12,865 bases of DNA from positions 1 to 12,865 of the forward strand of contig CAYSPM010000079.1 of assembly GCA_964432925.1 (NCBI GenBank), written 5' to 3'. The notes under the pieces are model-generated. The model was given only the letters and a program-made list of their open reading frames with translations, made no database searches and was not told the DNA's origin. Shown here in pieces: positions 1-6,763 of the stretch. Position numbers and translations under genes: made by a program. Each line of letters starts with the position of its first letter. Position 1 is the first letter of the stretch. Origin of the DNA: CAYNTC01 sp964432925 (GTDB lineage Bacteria; Planctomycetota; Phycisphaerae; Sedimentisphaerales; Anaerobacaceae).

Positions 1-83
1 GGAGTAAGCAAAAATATCCGTTGCTAATTCGTTAAAAAAACTGTGAATGGTTACGTCAATTTTAATTTTTATTGAAAACAAAC

Positions 84-131
84 ATATCGGCATATTCCAA
101 TTTTGTGAAGTAGAGTGTAGAATACCGATAT
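84..131. repeat. Inverted repeat upstream of the epimerase gene
   Basis: ATATCGG (84-90) pairs with CCGATAT (125-131). TATT (93-96) and AATA (121-124) extend the helix past a two-base CA bulge, giving about 11 pairs around a 24-nt loop. It lies about 40 bases upstream of the epimerase start. It could be an operator or a leader hairpin. A weak -35/-10 pair (TTCCAA 95-100, TAGAAT 118-123, 17-bp spacer) lies within it. No function can be assigned from sequence alone. Confidence 0.35.
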
Positions 132-168
132 TTGTATATGTCAAAAGCTATTATTGTGAGGTCGTCAG

Positions 169-1104
169 ATGGACAAGTTCTTGGTAACCGGTGGAGCTGG
201 CTTTATCGGGTCGAATATCTGCAGGAAACTCGTTTCACAAGATTGTTTCGTAAGAGTTGTTGACAATTTGCTCACCGGCAAGAAAAGCAACCTTGCCGAT
301 ATTTTTGACAGGATTGAGTTTGTCGAAGCCGACATGGGCGACGAGACCGTTGCGCGCTCGGTGATGAAGGATGTTGATGTCGTCTTGCACCAGGGGGCTT
401 TACCATCTGTGCCACGAAGTGTAGATGATCCTGCCGCTACGCATAAGCATTGTGTTGATGCAACTTTTACGCTTTTATTGGCTGCGCGTGATGCTGGTAT
501 AAAACGCTTTGTGTATGCGTCGAGTTCAGCAGCTTATGGTGATACGCCAACCCTGCCTAAGGTCGAGACGATACCTCCCAGTCCTCTCTCGCCATACGCC
601 GTGGGCAAACTTGTCGGTGAATATTATTGCTCGGTCTTTTACCAGGTCTATGGTCTCGATACTATCTCACTACGATATTTCAACGTTTTTGGTCCATATC
701 AGGATCCAACTAGTGAATATGCCGCAGCCATACCAGCCTTTGTAAAGGCTATGCTGAATGATAAGTCCCCGACAATATATGGCGACGGCCAGCAAAGCCG
801 GGATTTCACATACATTGATAATGTCGTCGAGGCAAATCTGCTTGCTGTAAGAGCAAAGCAAACGAAGGGCGATGTCATAAATATCGCTTGTGGTTCGGCT
901 GTCACGGTAAATGCAATTATAGACGCGATAAATGGCCTGCTTGGCAAGAATATAAAGCCAACTTACACTGATCCACGTCCTGGTGATGTAAAACATTCTC
1001 TCGCCGACATTGCGCTGGCCAAGAACCTGATTGACTACAAACCAATCGTTCCGTTCCAGCAAGGTCTTGAAAATGCTATAAGCTGGTATCGTGGTAATCT
1101 GTAG
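169..1104 (+). CDS. NAD-dependent epimerase/dehydratase (UDP-sugar 4-epimerase-like, extended SDR)
   Basis: This 311-aa protein is an extended short-chain dehydrogenase/reductase of the UDP-glucose 4-epimerase/WbpP type, which interconverts nucleotide sugars for polysaccharide or LPS synthesis in the cytoplasm. The N-terminus carries the NAD-binding glycine motif GGAGFIG (residues 8-14), followed by an acidic V-D-N at the end of beta2 (31-33). The catalytic triad is visible as SSS (118-120) and YAVGK (Y143, K147). RYFNVFGPYQDP (169-180) and RDFTYIDNVVEA (211-222) are typical sugar-binding and C-terminal elements, and the protein ends in GLENAISWYRGNL as the family does. Length is normal. A weak GAGG lies about 8 bases before the ATG. 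It converges on cimA with a 51-bp gap. The exact substrate cannot be read from sequence. Remnants of related genes lie near the other end of the window. Confidence 0.88.
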   Translation: MDKFLVTGGAGFIGSNICRKLVSQDCFVRVVDNLLTGKKSNLADIFDRIEFVEADMGDETVARSVMKDVDVVLHQGALPSVPRSVDDPAATHKHCVDATFTLLLAARDAGIKRFVYASSSAAYGDTPTLPKVETIPPSPLSPYAVGKLVGEYYCSVFYQVYGLDTISLRYFNVFGPYQDPTSEYAAAIPAFVKAMLNDKSPTIYGDGQQSRDFTYIDNVVEANLLAVRAKQTKGDVINIACGSAVTVNAIIDAINGLLGKNIKPTYTDPRPGDVKHSLADIALAKNLIDYKPIVPFQQGLENAISWYRGNL

Positions 1105-1155
1105 CCTGTGATTGGTTTTCCATTTATTGGACTTTATTCCTGGCTGAGCTTTTCG

Positions 1156-2730
1156 TTATGTAGAATCGGGGGTAGAGTCCTTGTGGAGTTTGTATTCAAC
1201 ACTGTCGACAAGCGCCTGCCAGGAAGCTTCAATGATGTTCTCCGAACATCCAACTGTGCCCCAGATATGGGTTTTATCCCGCGATTCGATTATCACACGT
1301 ACACGAGCAGCGGTTCCGGCTCCTGCATTGACCACGCGAACCTTGTAATCGATCAGGTGAACGTCTTTAATGCTTGGATAAGAGTTTTCGAGCGATTTTC
1401 GTAGAGCGCCATCAAGGGCATTAACAGGGCCGTCTCCCTCACCAACAACATGTTCAATTTTATCGCCGACTTTCAGCTTAACAGTGGCTTCTGTGACAAG
1501 CTCACCAGTCCTGCGTTTTTCTACCGTAATGTGATATTTAATGAGGTCAAAATATGGCTTATAAAGGCCCATGATCTTCTTGACAAGTAAATCAAAGCTG
1601 GCGTTAGCTGCCTCAAACTGATAGCCTTCGTTCTCGAGCTGCTGTACTTTAGTAAGTATCTTTTTGGCCAGTTTCTTGTCTTGAGCTAACTCTGCTTTTT
1701 CAAGCTCGGATAAAACATTGGATTTGCCGCTCAATTCGGAAATAAGGTATCGACGTTCGTTGCCGACGAGCGCGGGCGGAATGTGTTCATACGTGCGTTT
1801 GCTTTTACGCAGGGCATCCACATGTAAGCCTGCTTTATGAGCGAATGCACTCTCTCCAACATAAGGCATATTCATCACCGGTGTCAGGTTGCAAATCTCG
1901 AATACAAAGCGAGACACCTCAGTTAACGCCCTTATTTTTTCCGGTTCGAGAACTTCAAAACCCATCTTAAATACCAGGTTCGGTATGACCGCACACAGGT
2001 TAGCGTTGCCGCATCGCTCGCCCATGCCGTTAATCGTGCCTTGTATATGACGTGCACCCGCTCGGACGGCGGCGAGACAGTTAGCTGTAGCGCAGTCGGT
2101 ATCGTTGTGCGTGTGGATGCCGATTACAATAGGACTGAATCGTTCACAGACTTTTTTGGTTATTTCGTAGATTTCATCTGCCAATGAGCCTCCATTAGTG
2201 TCACAAAGGACCAGCACATCGGCTCCAGCCTCGGCAGCCGCTGCCAGAACCTTCATGGTATACTCTTGATTGTCTTTATAGCCGTCGTAGAAGTGCTCAG
2301 CGTCGAAGATAGTCTCAAGGCCGTGCTTCTTCAAGTACTCGACCGATTCTGCGCAAAGCCTAAGATTTTCTTCCAACGAGCAGCCCAACACATCCGTAAC
2401 GTGCATATCCCATGCCTTGCCGACCAACGTGGCAGCCTGAGTTTTGCATGAGAGAATCGCGTTCAGCGATGCATCGTCGCTGATACTGGTGTCAGCTCGT
2501 CGAGTGTTCCCGAAGGCCACAATTTTTGTGTTTTTCAGCCCCAGTTTGCTTACTTGCTGAAAGAATTGCATCTCCTTCGGATTGGAAACTGCGTATCCAC
2601 CTTCGATATAGTCGAGACCAAGCTCGTCAAGGCACTTGGCTATCGATAGCTTGTCTTCGAGCGAAAGGCTAACGCCCTCAGTCTGCATGCCGTCGCGTAA
2701 AGTCGTGTCGTAAAGAGTTATTCTTTCCAT
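1156..2730 (-). CDS. cimA: (R)-citramalate synthase (CimA)
   Basis: This enzyme condenses pyruvate and acetyl-CoA to (R)-citramalate, the first step of the threonine-independent route to isoleucine. The 524 aa have the full architecture of the family. A HMGL-like TIM barrel carries the catalytic DTTLRDG (8-14; R12, D13), the metal-binding HTHND (206-210) and GERCGNANL (237-245). A linker contains FAHKAGLHVDA (296-306). A C-terminal LeuA-type dimerisation and regulatory domain covers roughly 395-515, where the end product usually inhibits. EHFYDGYKDN (145-154) separates CimA from isopropylmalate synthase. One oddity: the loop after YIEGG reads YAVSNPKE (46-53), where family members usually have a W-P-G-S-N-P-K-D-like sequence. 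It starts with ATG, has little Shine-Dalgarno, and diverges from the PtsN-like gene. Confidence 0.92.
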   Translation of the reverse strand: MERITLYDTTLRDGMQTEGVSLSLEDKLSIAKCLDELGLDYIEGGYAVSNPKEMQFFQQVSKLGLKNTKIVAFGNTRRADTSISDDASLNAILSCKTQAATLVGKAWDMHVTDVLGCSLEENLRLCAESVEYLKKHGLETIFDAEHFYDGYKDNQEYTMKVLAAAAEAGADVLVLCDTNGGSLADEIYEITKKVCERFSPIVIGIHTHNDTDCATANCLAAVRAGARHIQGTINGMGERCGNANLCAVIPNLVFKMGFEVLEPEKIRALTEVSRFVFEICNLTPVMNMPYVGESAFAHKAGLHVDALRKSKRTYEHIPPALVGNERRYLISELSGKSNVLSELEKAELAQDKKLAKKILTKVQQLENEGYQFEAANASFDLLVKKIMGLYKPYFDLIKYHITVEKRRTGELVTEATVKLKVGDKIEHVVGEGDGPVNALDGALRKSLENSYPSIKDVHLIDYKVRVVNAGAGTAARVRVIIESRDKTHIWGTVGCSENIIEASWQALVDSVEYKLHKDSTPDST

Positions 2731-2797
2731 TGGTATTTTCGAGGTCTCGTTCTTTGCTCAACTAAGCCACTGACGGTAGGATACCACGGTGACGTCA

Positions 2798-2826
2798 AGT
2801 GTAAACTTCGCCTGATTTTATTTCAA
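2798..2826 (-). promoter_or_regulatory. Candidate sigma70-like promoter for cimA
   Basis: On the minus strand, TTGAAA (2826-2821) and TACACT (2803-2798) are separated by exactly 17 bp, about 68 bases upstream of the cimA start. The -35 matches consensus at 5 of 6 positions and the -10 at 4 of 6. It lies in the divergent cimA/ptsN-like intergenic region. Confidence 0.4.
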
Positions 2827-2895
2827 TGGGCGGCAATGTAAAGGACAAAGTTTTCTGCTATCCGGCCAAATCTGTCTAAATTCTTGTTAAATTTC

Positions 2896-2923
2896 TTGCG
2901 AATAAAAATTTTTTAGGTAAAAT
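2896..2923 (+). promoter_or_regulatory. Candidate sigma70-like promoter for the PtsN-like gene
   Basis: TTGCGA (2896-2901) and TAAAAT (2918-2923) are separated by 16 bp in an AT-rich stretch. The predicted start of transcription is near 2930, giving a leader of about 40 nt before the ATG at 2972. Confidence 0.4.
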
Positions 2924-2971
2924 TCTGGTTTTGTCTAATTTGATTAAAGCCGGTTATTTGGTCTTTTTGAT

Positions 2972-3430
2972 ATGTTCCTGACAGAAATATTGCAGCCAGC
3001 TTGCATTAAGGTTCCGCTTGAGGGCGAGGATAAAAATGCTGTCATTGCTGAACTAATAGACCTGCTGGATGTAAATGGGCTTCTTTTCGACAAAAAGGCT
3101 GTCTCGGAGGCGGTCTTCACGCGTGAGCGGACACGTAGTACAGGAATCGGCTCCGGCATTGCCATACCGCACGGCAAGTGCAAGGGCCTGAAAGAACTCG
3201 TGATGGCCCTTGGTATAACTCATGAGCCAATCGATTTTGAGAGTGTGGATGGCAAACCAGTCAGGATCATCATGCTTCTGGCTTCACCAGCCAATCAGAC
3301 CGGGCCACACATCCAGGCTTTAGCTCAAATAAGTCGGCTGATGCTCGACGAACAATTTAAACAAGCGCTCGAAAAGGCAAGCTCAGCGGAGGAAGTGTAC
3401 GATCTCTTCGGTAAGAAGGAAAGAGCCTGA
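2972..3430 (+). CDS. PTS IIA domain protein, PtsN/fructose family
   Basis: This is a 152-aa single-domain EIIA of the fructose/nitrogen (PtsN) type. These proteins take a phosphate on a histidine from HPr or NPr and in many bacteria act as regulators rather than transporters. The phospho-acceptor motif is seen as GSGIAIPHGK with H67. MALGITHEPIDF (78-89) and GPHIQALAQISRLM (111-124) follow as in other PtsN-like proteins. Length is typical for a stand-alone domain. No membrane IIB or IIC gene is adjacent, which favours a regulatory role (inference). The ATG at 2972 is the first usable start after an in-frame stop at 2945-2947, although there is no clear Shine-Dalgarno sequence. It converges on the glucan phosphorylase gene, 61 bp apart. 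Whether it senses nitrogen, carbon or another signal cannot be said. Confidence 0.85.
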   Translation: MFLTEILQPACIKVPLEGEDKNAVIAELIDLLDVNGLLFDKKAVSEAVFTRERTRSTGIGSGIAIPHGKCKGLKELVMALGITHEPIDFESVDGKPVRIIMLLASPANQTGPHIQALAQISRLMLDEQFKQALEKASSAEEVYDLFGKKERA

Positions 3431-3491
3431 ATTGCGATCTTACCAGTGTTGCAGATTACTATAATGGTCTACACATAACACCTTGCGTGTG

Positions 3492-6110
3492 TCATAGGTT
3501 TTGGTTTGTAGGCGTCGTCTCCCACAAAATCAGGCCGAGTTCGTAGGGATTAACCAGGTCACGGTGCCTGGGTAAAACTCTCACGGCCACACCATGTTGA
3601 CCGGTTCTATTGCACAGTATTGAGCCGCTAAACCAGTGCTCGCCTTTCTGTTCTGAAGCGCATTCGTGATTCATTCTCGCACCGGCACCATCCTTGATGT
3701 TTCCCCACGTATCGACTATGCCGTGATAAAGTTCAACTGAAACGTCGTCAGGATTAATCCTGCCGAGCCTGACAAGCGTTCGGATGCTCAATTCTGTCCC
3801 GACCTTGAGTTGCGGGTGTTTGGGATTTATCTCTTTGTTTATCTCGCCATTATTGACCTGCATTATTACGTCTCTGACTCCGAGTTCGGGCCAGGATTTT
3901 CTCATTTCAGACTTCCATTTTGAAAACTCTTTAGCCTTGGTCATAGCTTCAGCCGCCAGGTAGCGCCACCTCGCTGTGGCTGGATTGTAGAGCCGACGCG
4001 TATACTCGGCAACCATCCTGTGCGTATTGAAACGAGGAGCAATCCACTTTAGGGAGTTCTTTATCCGACGTATCCAAGCTCGCGGCAGGTTATCAGCCGA
4101 ACGGGTATAAAATAGCGGAACGACTTCATTCTCCAGAATGCTATATATGGCCTGTGACTCGACCATGTCTTGATAATCTTCGTCCTGACCACTTTCACTG
4201 GCTCCAATAACCCACCCACCATCCGGTGTGTAGCCTTCACACCACCATCCGTCCAGTGTGCTCATGTTCAGTACACCGTTCATCGCAGCTTTCATGCCGC
4301 TTGTTCCGCTGGCCTCCATCGGTCTTCGCGGGTTGTTTAGCCAAAGATCCACACCACGAACCAGGACTCTGGCTATGTCTATGTCGTAATCCTCCAGGAA
4401 TACGACACGTCGTCTTACAACGTCTTGATTAGCAAAGTGCACAATGTGACGTATGATGTCTTTACCCGCTGTGTCCTTTGGATGTGCCTTGCCGGCAAAT
4501 ATAATCTGCACGGGGTGCTCCGGTGCATTTAGCAGCCTTATCAGCCTTTCTGGATTCCTGAGCAATAGATCGCCCCTTTTGTAAGTGACAAAGCGCCGGG
4601 CAAAACCAATAGTCAGTGCGTTTGGATCCAGCACCTCTTCAGCCCGGTTCAGCTCCGAGTGGTAAGTGCCGCGGCGTTTGAACTGAGCCTTGAGCCGCTC
4701 GCGTGTGAAAACAATCAACTGCTCCTTGCATCGTTGATGTGCAATCCATAATTCTTCATTAGGAATCCGGTCGATGTTATTCCATACCGATTTGTCATTA
4801 ATTGGCTCAGACCAATCCGGTCCAAGATACCTATCGTACAAGGAATATATCTCAGGCGATAACCAGTTCTTAATGTGTGCTCCATTGTTTATAGATATGA
4901 TCGGTACTTCCTTAGCTGGAACACTTGGCCACAGATTACCCCAAACCTCACGCGAGATATTTCGGTGTAGTTTGCTAACTCCGTTGATGTAGCCGCTCAG
5001 TTTCATTGCTAAGATTGGCATTTTGAATGGCTCGTTTTCGTCGTCTGGAAGCATCCTGCCTAACCCCAAAAAGTGATTTCTGTTAATGCCAAGATGTGGA
5101 AAGTAGCTGCCGAAGTACTTGTCCATCAGTTCAGCGGGAAATTCATCAAGCCCTGCCTTAACGAGCGTGTGCAGGGTAAAGACATTACTAGCCCTGGTTG
5201 CCTCCATTGCTTCTTCAAACGTTAGATTCTCCGCGTTTCGCAATTCTCTGATTCTTTCTAATGCCATGAAAGAAGCGTGCCCCTCGTTCATATGGCAGAC
5301 GGTTGGTTCATAGCTCATAACCCGAAGAGCCTTTAGCCCACCGATACCCAACATGATCTCCTGACGAATCCTCAGTTCACGGTCACCACCGTAGAGACTG
5401 CTTGTAATCATGCGGTCCACTGGCGAATTAGCAGGTATGTTTGTATCCAATAAGTAGAGCTTTACTCTCCCAATGGAGACGCACCATATCTGGGCCAGCA
5501 CGCACCTGCCTGGATATTCGACGGAAATGGTCAAAGGTCGGCCACTGTCTTTGCGAATCAGCTCAATCGGCATATTCCGGACATCATTCTCGATGTATAC
5601 CTCCTGCTGCCACCCATCGATGTTTAGATACTGCCGGAAGTAACCTTTCTGATATAAAAGCCCAACACCGATCATCGGCACGCCTAGGTCGGACGCGCTC
5701 TTTAGGTGATCGCCTGCCAGTAATCCCAGACCGCCGGCGTAGATGGGCAATGATTCGTGAAGACCGAATTCTGCACTAAAATAGGCGACCAATGGTTTAC
5801 CGGACTCCGGACAGACCCTGTCAAGCCAGGTGGGCCCTTCAAGATAGGATGTGAGCATATCCGTAGCTTGTTTCAACTCGTGCAAAAAACTCTCATCGGT
5901 GGCCAGTGCCTCCAATCGTGCCTGTGAAACGGTGGCGAGGAACCTGATGGGATTGTGCCCACAAGCTGCCCATAAATTATTATCGATACGCCTGAATATC
6001 TCCAGAAGCTCGGGGTTCCACGACCAAAATGTGTTTCCTGCGATAGTTTCAAGGCTCTTCAAAGCATCCGGCACGGCCGGCAAAACTGTGAAGCTACGCA
6101 CGTTAGGCAT
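3492..6110 (-). CDS. glgP: Alpha-glucan (glycogen/maltodextrin) phosphorylase
   Basis: This enzyme releases glucose-1-phosphate from the ends of alpha-1,4-glucans such as stored glycogen, using pyridoxal phosphate. The 872-aa protein is of the DUF3417-containing type. An N-terminal DUF3417-like region (about 12-125, including NTFWSWNPE and YFSAEFGLHESLPIYAGGLG) precedes the GT35 barrel. GFARRFVTYKR (502-512) and the PLP-lysine motif EASGTSGMK (599-607, K607) are intact, so it should be active. A C-terminal extension (about 745-872) looks like an added beta domain. One detail: HTLVKAG (314-320) stands where the family usually has H-T-P-V-x-A-G. The start is set by a good GGAG (6117-6120) six bases upstream of the ATG. 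It is a single-gene unit, with no other glycogen gene beside it. Confidence 0.92.
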   Translation of the reverse strand: MPNVRSFTVLPAVPDALKSLETIAGNTFWSWNPELLEIFRRIDNNLWAACGHNPIRFLATVSQARLEALATDESFLHELKQATDMLTSYLEGPTWLDRVCPESGKPLVAYFSAEFGLHESLPIYAGGLGLLAGDHLKSASDLGVPMIGVGLLYQKGYFRQYLNIDGWQQEVYIENDVRNMPIELIRKDSGRPLTISVEYPGRCVLAQIWCVSIGRVKLYLLDTNIPANSPVDRMITSSLYGGDRELRIRQEIMLGIGGLKALRVMSYEPTVCHMNEGHASFMALERIRELRNAENLTFEEAMEATRASNVFTLHTLVKAGLDEFPAELMDKYFGSYFPHLGINRNHFLGLGRMLPDDENEPFKMPILAMKLSGYINGVSKLHRNISREVWGNLWPSVPAKEVPIISINNGAHIKNWLSPEIYSLYDRYLGPDWSEPINDKSVWNNIDRIPNEELWIAHQRCKEQLIVFTRERLKAQFKRRGTYHSELNRAEEVLDPNALTIGFARRFVTYKRGDLLLRNPERLIRLLNAPEHPVQIIFAGKAHPKDTAGKDIIRHIVHFANQDVVRRRVVFLEDYDIDIARVLVRGVDLWLNNPRRPMEASGTSGMKAAMNGVLNMSTLDGWWCEGYTPDGGWVIGASESGQDEDYQDMVESQAIYSILENEVVPLFYTRSADNLPRAWIRRIKNSLKWIAPRFNTHRMVAEYTRRLYNPATARWRYLAAEAMTKAKEFSKWKSEMRKSWPELGVRDVIMQVNNGEINKEINPKHPQLKVGTELSIRTLVRLGRINPDDVSVELYHGIVDTWGNIKDGAGARMNHECASEQKGEHWFSGSILCNRTGQHGVAVRVLPRHRDLVNPYELGLILWETTPTNQNL

Positions 6111-6116
6111 TTGCGT

Positions 6117-6120
6117 CTCC
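6117..6120 (-). promoter_or_regulatory. Ribosome binding site of glgP
   Basis: GGAG on the minus strand, six bases before the ATG at 6110. It supports this start codon and is one of the clearer Shine-Dalgarno sequences in the window. Confidence 0.6.
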
Positions 6121-6296
6121 TAACAAGGTAAATCGTGTATTTTGCCGTACTAACGCCGCGACAAGCAGCAACTCCTCATCAATTTAATCGGCAAATCTAC
6201 TCATTCGCTTAACAGTAAAAACCGATGGAAACATTGGGTTTGATAGATGATGCGCGTCCGATATTTTAGCTAATTTACCCACTGATCCAGAAGTAA

Positions 6297-6322
6297 AAAA
6301 GGCCTGTCTGAACAGGCCTTTT
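6297..6322 (-). terminator. Intrinsic terminator, bidirectional
   Basis: A perfect 11-bp stem (AAAAGGCCTGT / ACAGGCCTTTT) closes a 4-base loop (6308-6311). On the minus strand the stem runs into a T run (6 T in a row at 6300-6295), the usual signature of Rho-independent termination. It sits six bases beyond the 3' edge of the predicted 6S RNA, so it most likely ends that transcript. The plus-strand side also ends in TTTT. Confidence 0.85.
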
Positions 6323-6327
6323 ATACT

Positions 6328-6527
6328 TTGCTGGCTACCTCCACTGATGCCGTGAGAAAGGAATTTGAAAAGAACCCATTACATCTATGTGGGTAATCGT
6401 TGCTTGTGTCCGAAAGTCCTATCGAGTAGGCATTTCCGATCCAGCAAGGCCTGATTTCCCTGAGTACGGGTATCGGTTCTTTCAAATATACGCTATCTGC
6501 ACGAACACCGCAGGGGTCAGCCTGCAA
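6328..6527 (-). ncRNA. ssrS: 6S RNA-like regulatory RNA
   Basis: 6S RNA mimics an open promoter and sequesters the housekeeping RNA polymerase holoenzyme when growth slows. This 200-nt stretch has the expected plan. A closing stem of about two dozen pairs joins the ends: TTGC/GCAA (6527-6524, 6331-6328), GGCT/AGCC, ACC/GGT, then CGTG/CACG. A bubble follows. The long interrupted terminal stem starts with 13 pairs and one bulge (6487-6475 with 6376-6363) and ends in the hairpin CCTA-CTCGA-TAGG (6430-6418). The words CCCTGCGGTGTTCG near the 5' end and CACGGCATC (6354-6346) near the 3' end resemble conserved 6S segments (compare GATGTTCG and GCGGCATC of the E. coli RNA, from memory). It has its own promoter and terminator. 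No coding frame explains it. A different structured RNA remains possible. Confidence 0.75.
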
Positions 6528-6532
6528 TTTCT

Positions 6533-6561
6533 TTTGTACCAAATTCAGCACCCAAAGTCAA
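6533..6561 (-). promoter_or_regulatory. Promoter of the 6S-like RNA
   Basis: On the minus strand, TTGACT (6561-6556) and TACAAA (6538-6533) are 17 bp apart, and TGG just before the -10 gives an extended -10. Transcription would start about 6-8 bases downstream, at or near 6527, exactly where the closing stem of the RNA begins. The fit between predicted start and structure supports both calls. Confidence 0.65.
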
Positions 6562-6623
6562 GGTTGTACCTAAAACATTGGTATGTAGTAACTTTGCCTT
6601 TTCTTTAATTTTCGGCTGTATAG

Positions 6624-6641
6624 TGGCTTTTTCTAAAGCCA
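6624..6641. repeat. Perfect 7-bp hairpin between pheT and the 6S unit
   Basis: TGGCTTT (6624-6630) and AAAGCCA (6635-6641) pair around the loop TTCT. There is no T run after it on the minus strand, so it is not a canonical terminator, though it could stall polymerase or protect the pheT mRNA 3' end. The rest of 6562-6694 shows no gene. Confidence 0.4.
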
Positions 6642-6694
6642 AATTCTGTTAAAAACTGCCAGAGAACCCTCCATTACTGAAACGACAAATCTGG

Positions 6695-6763
6695 CCATAG
6701 GCTAACAAAGTGAACTAACTGTAGCAATATCGGGCTGTGCCTATGGTTCAGCCCAAGTGGGCT
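6695..6763. repeat. Competing inverted repeats at the 3' end of pheT
   Basis: CCATAGGC (6695-6702) and GCCTATGG (6739-6746) form a perfect 8-bp long-range inverted repeat. AGCCC (6750-6754) can pair either with GGGCT (6759-6763), a 5-bp hairpin that touches the pheT stop codon, or with GGGCT (6732-6736). These pairings compete with each other. There is no T run, so this is at most a weak pheT 3' structure. Confidence 0.4.

Noticed and set aside
1108..1404. Open frame of 98 codons on the plus strand
   Set aside because: It lies opposite the C-terminal domain of cimA and shows no protein-like features; a shadow of that gene.
3431..3491. Terminator between the convergent PtsN-like and glgP genes
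   Set aside because: Only a weak ACACA/TGTGT pairing with a long loop is seen and no T run follows.
6142..6189. Nine-codon upstream ORF with a preceding start in the glgP leader
   Set aside because: Short enough to occur by chance and no sign of attenuation structure around it.
6321..6551. 76-codon open frame on the minus strand over the 6S region
   Set aside because: No ribosome binding site or known motif; the stretch is better explained by RNA structure with its own promoter and terminator.
6387..6608. 73-codon open frame on the plus strand over the 6S region
   Set aside because: It is antisense to the structured RNA, without Shine-Dalgarno or family resemblance.
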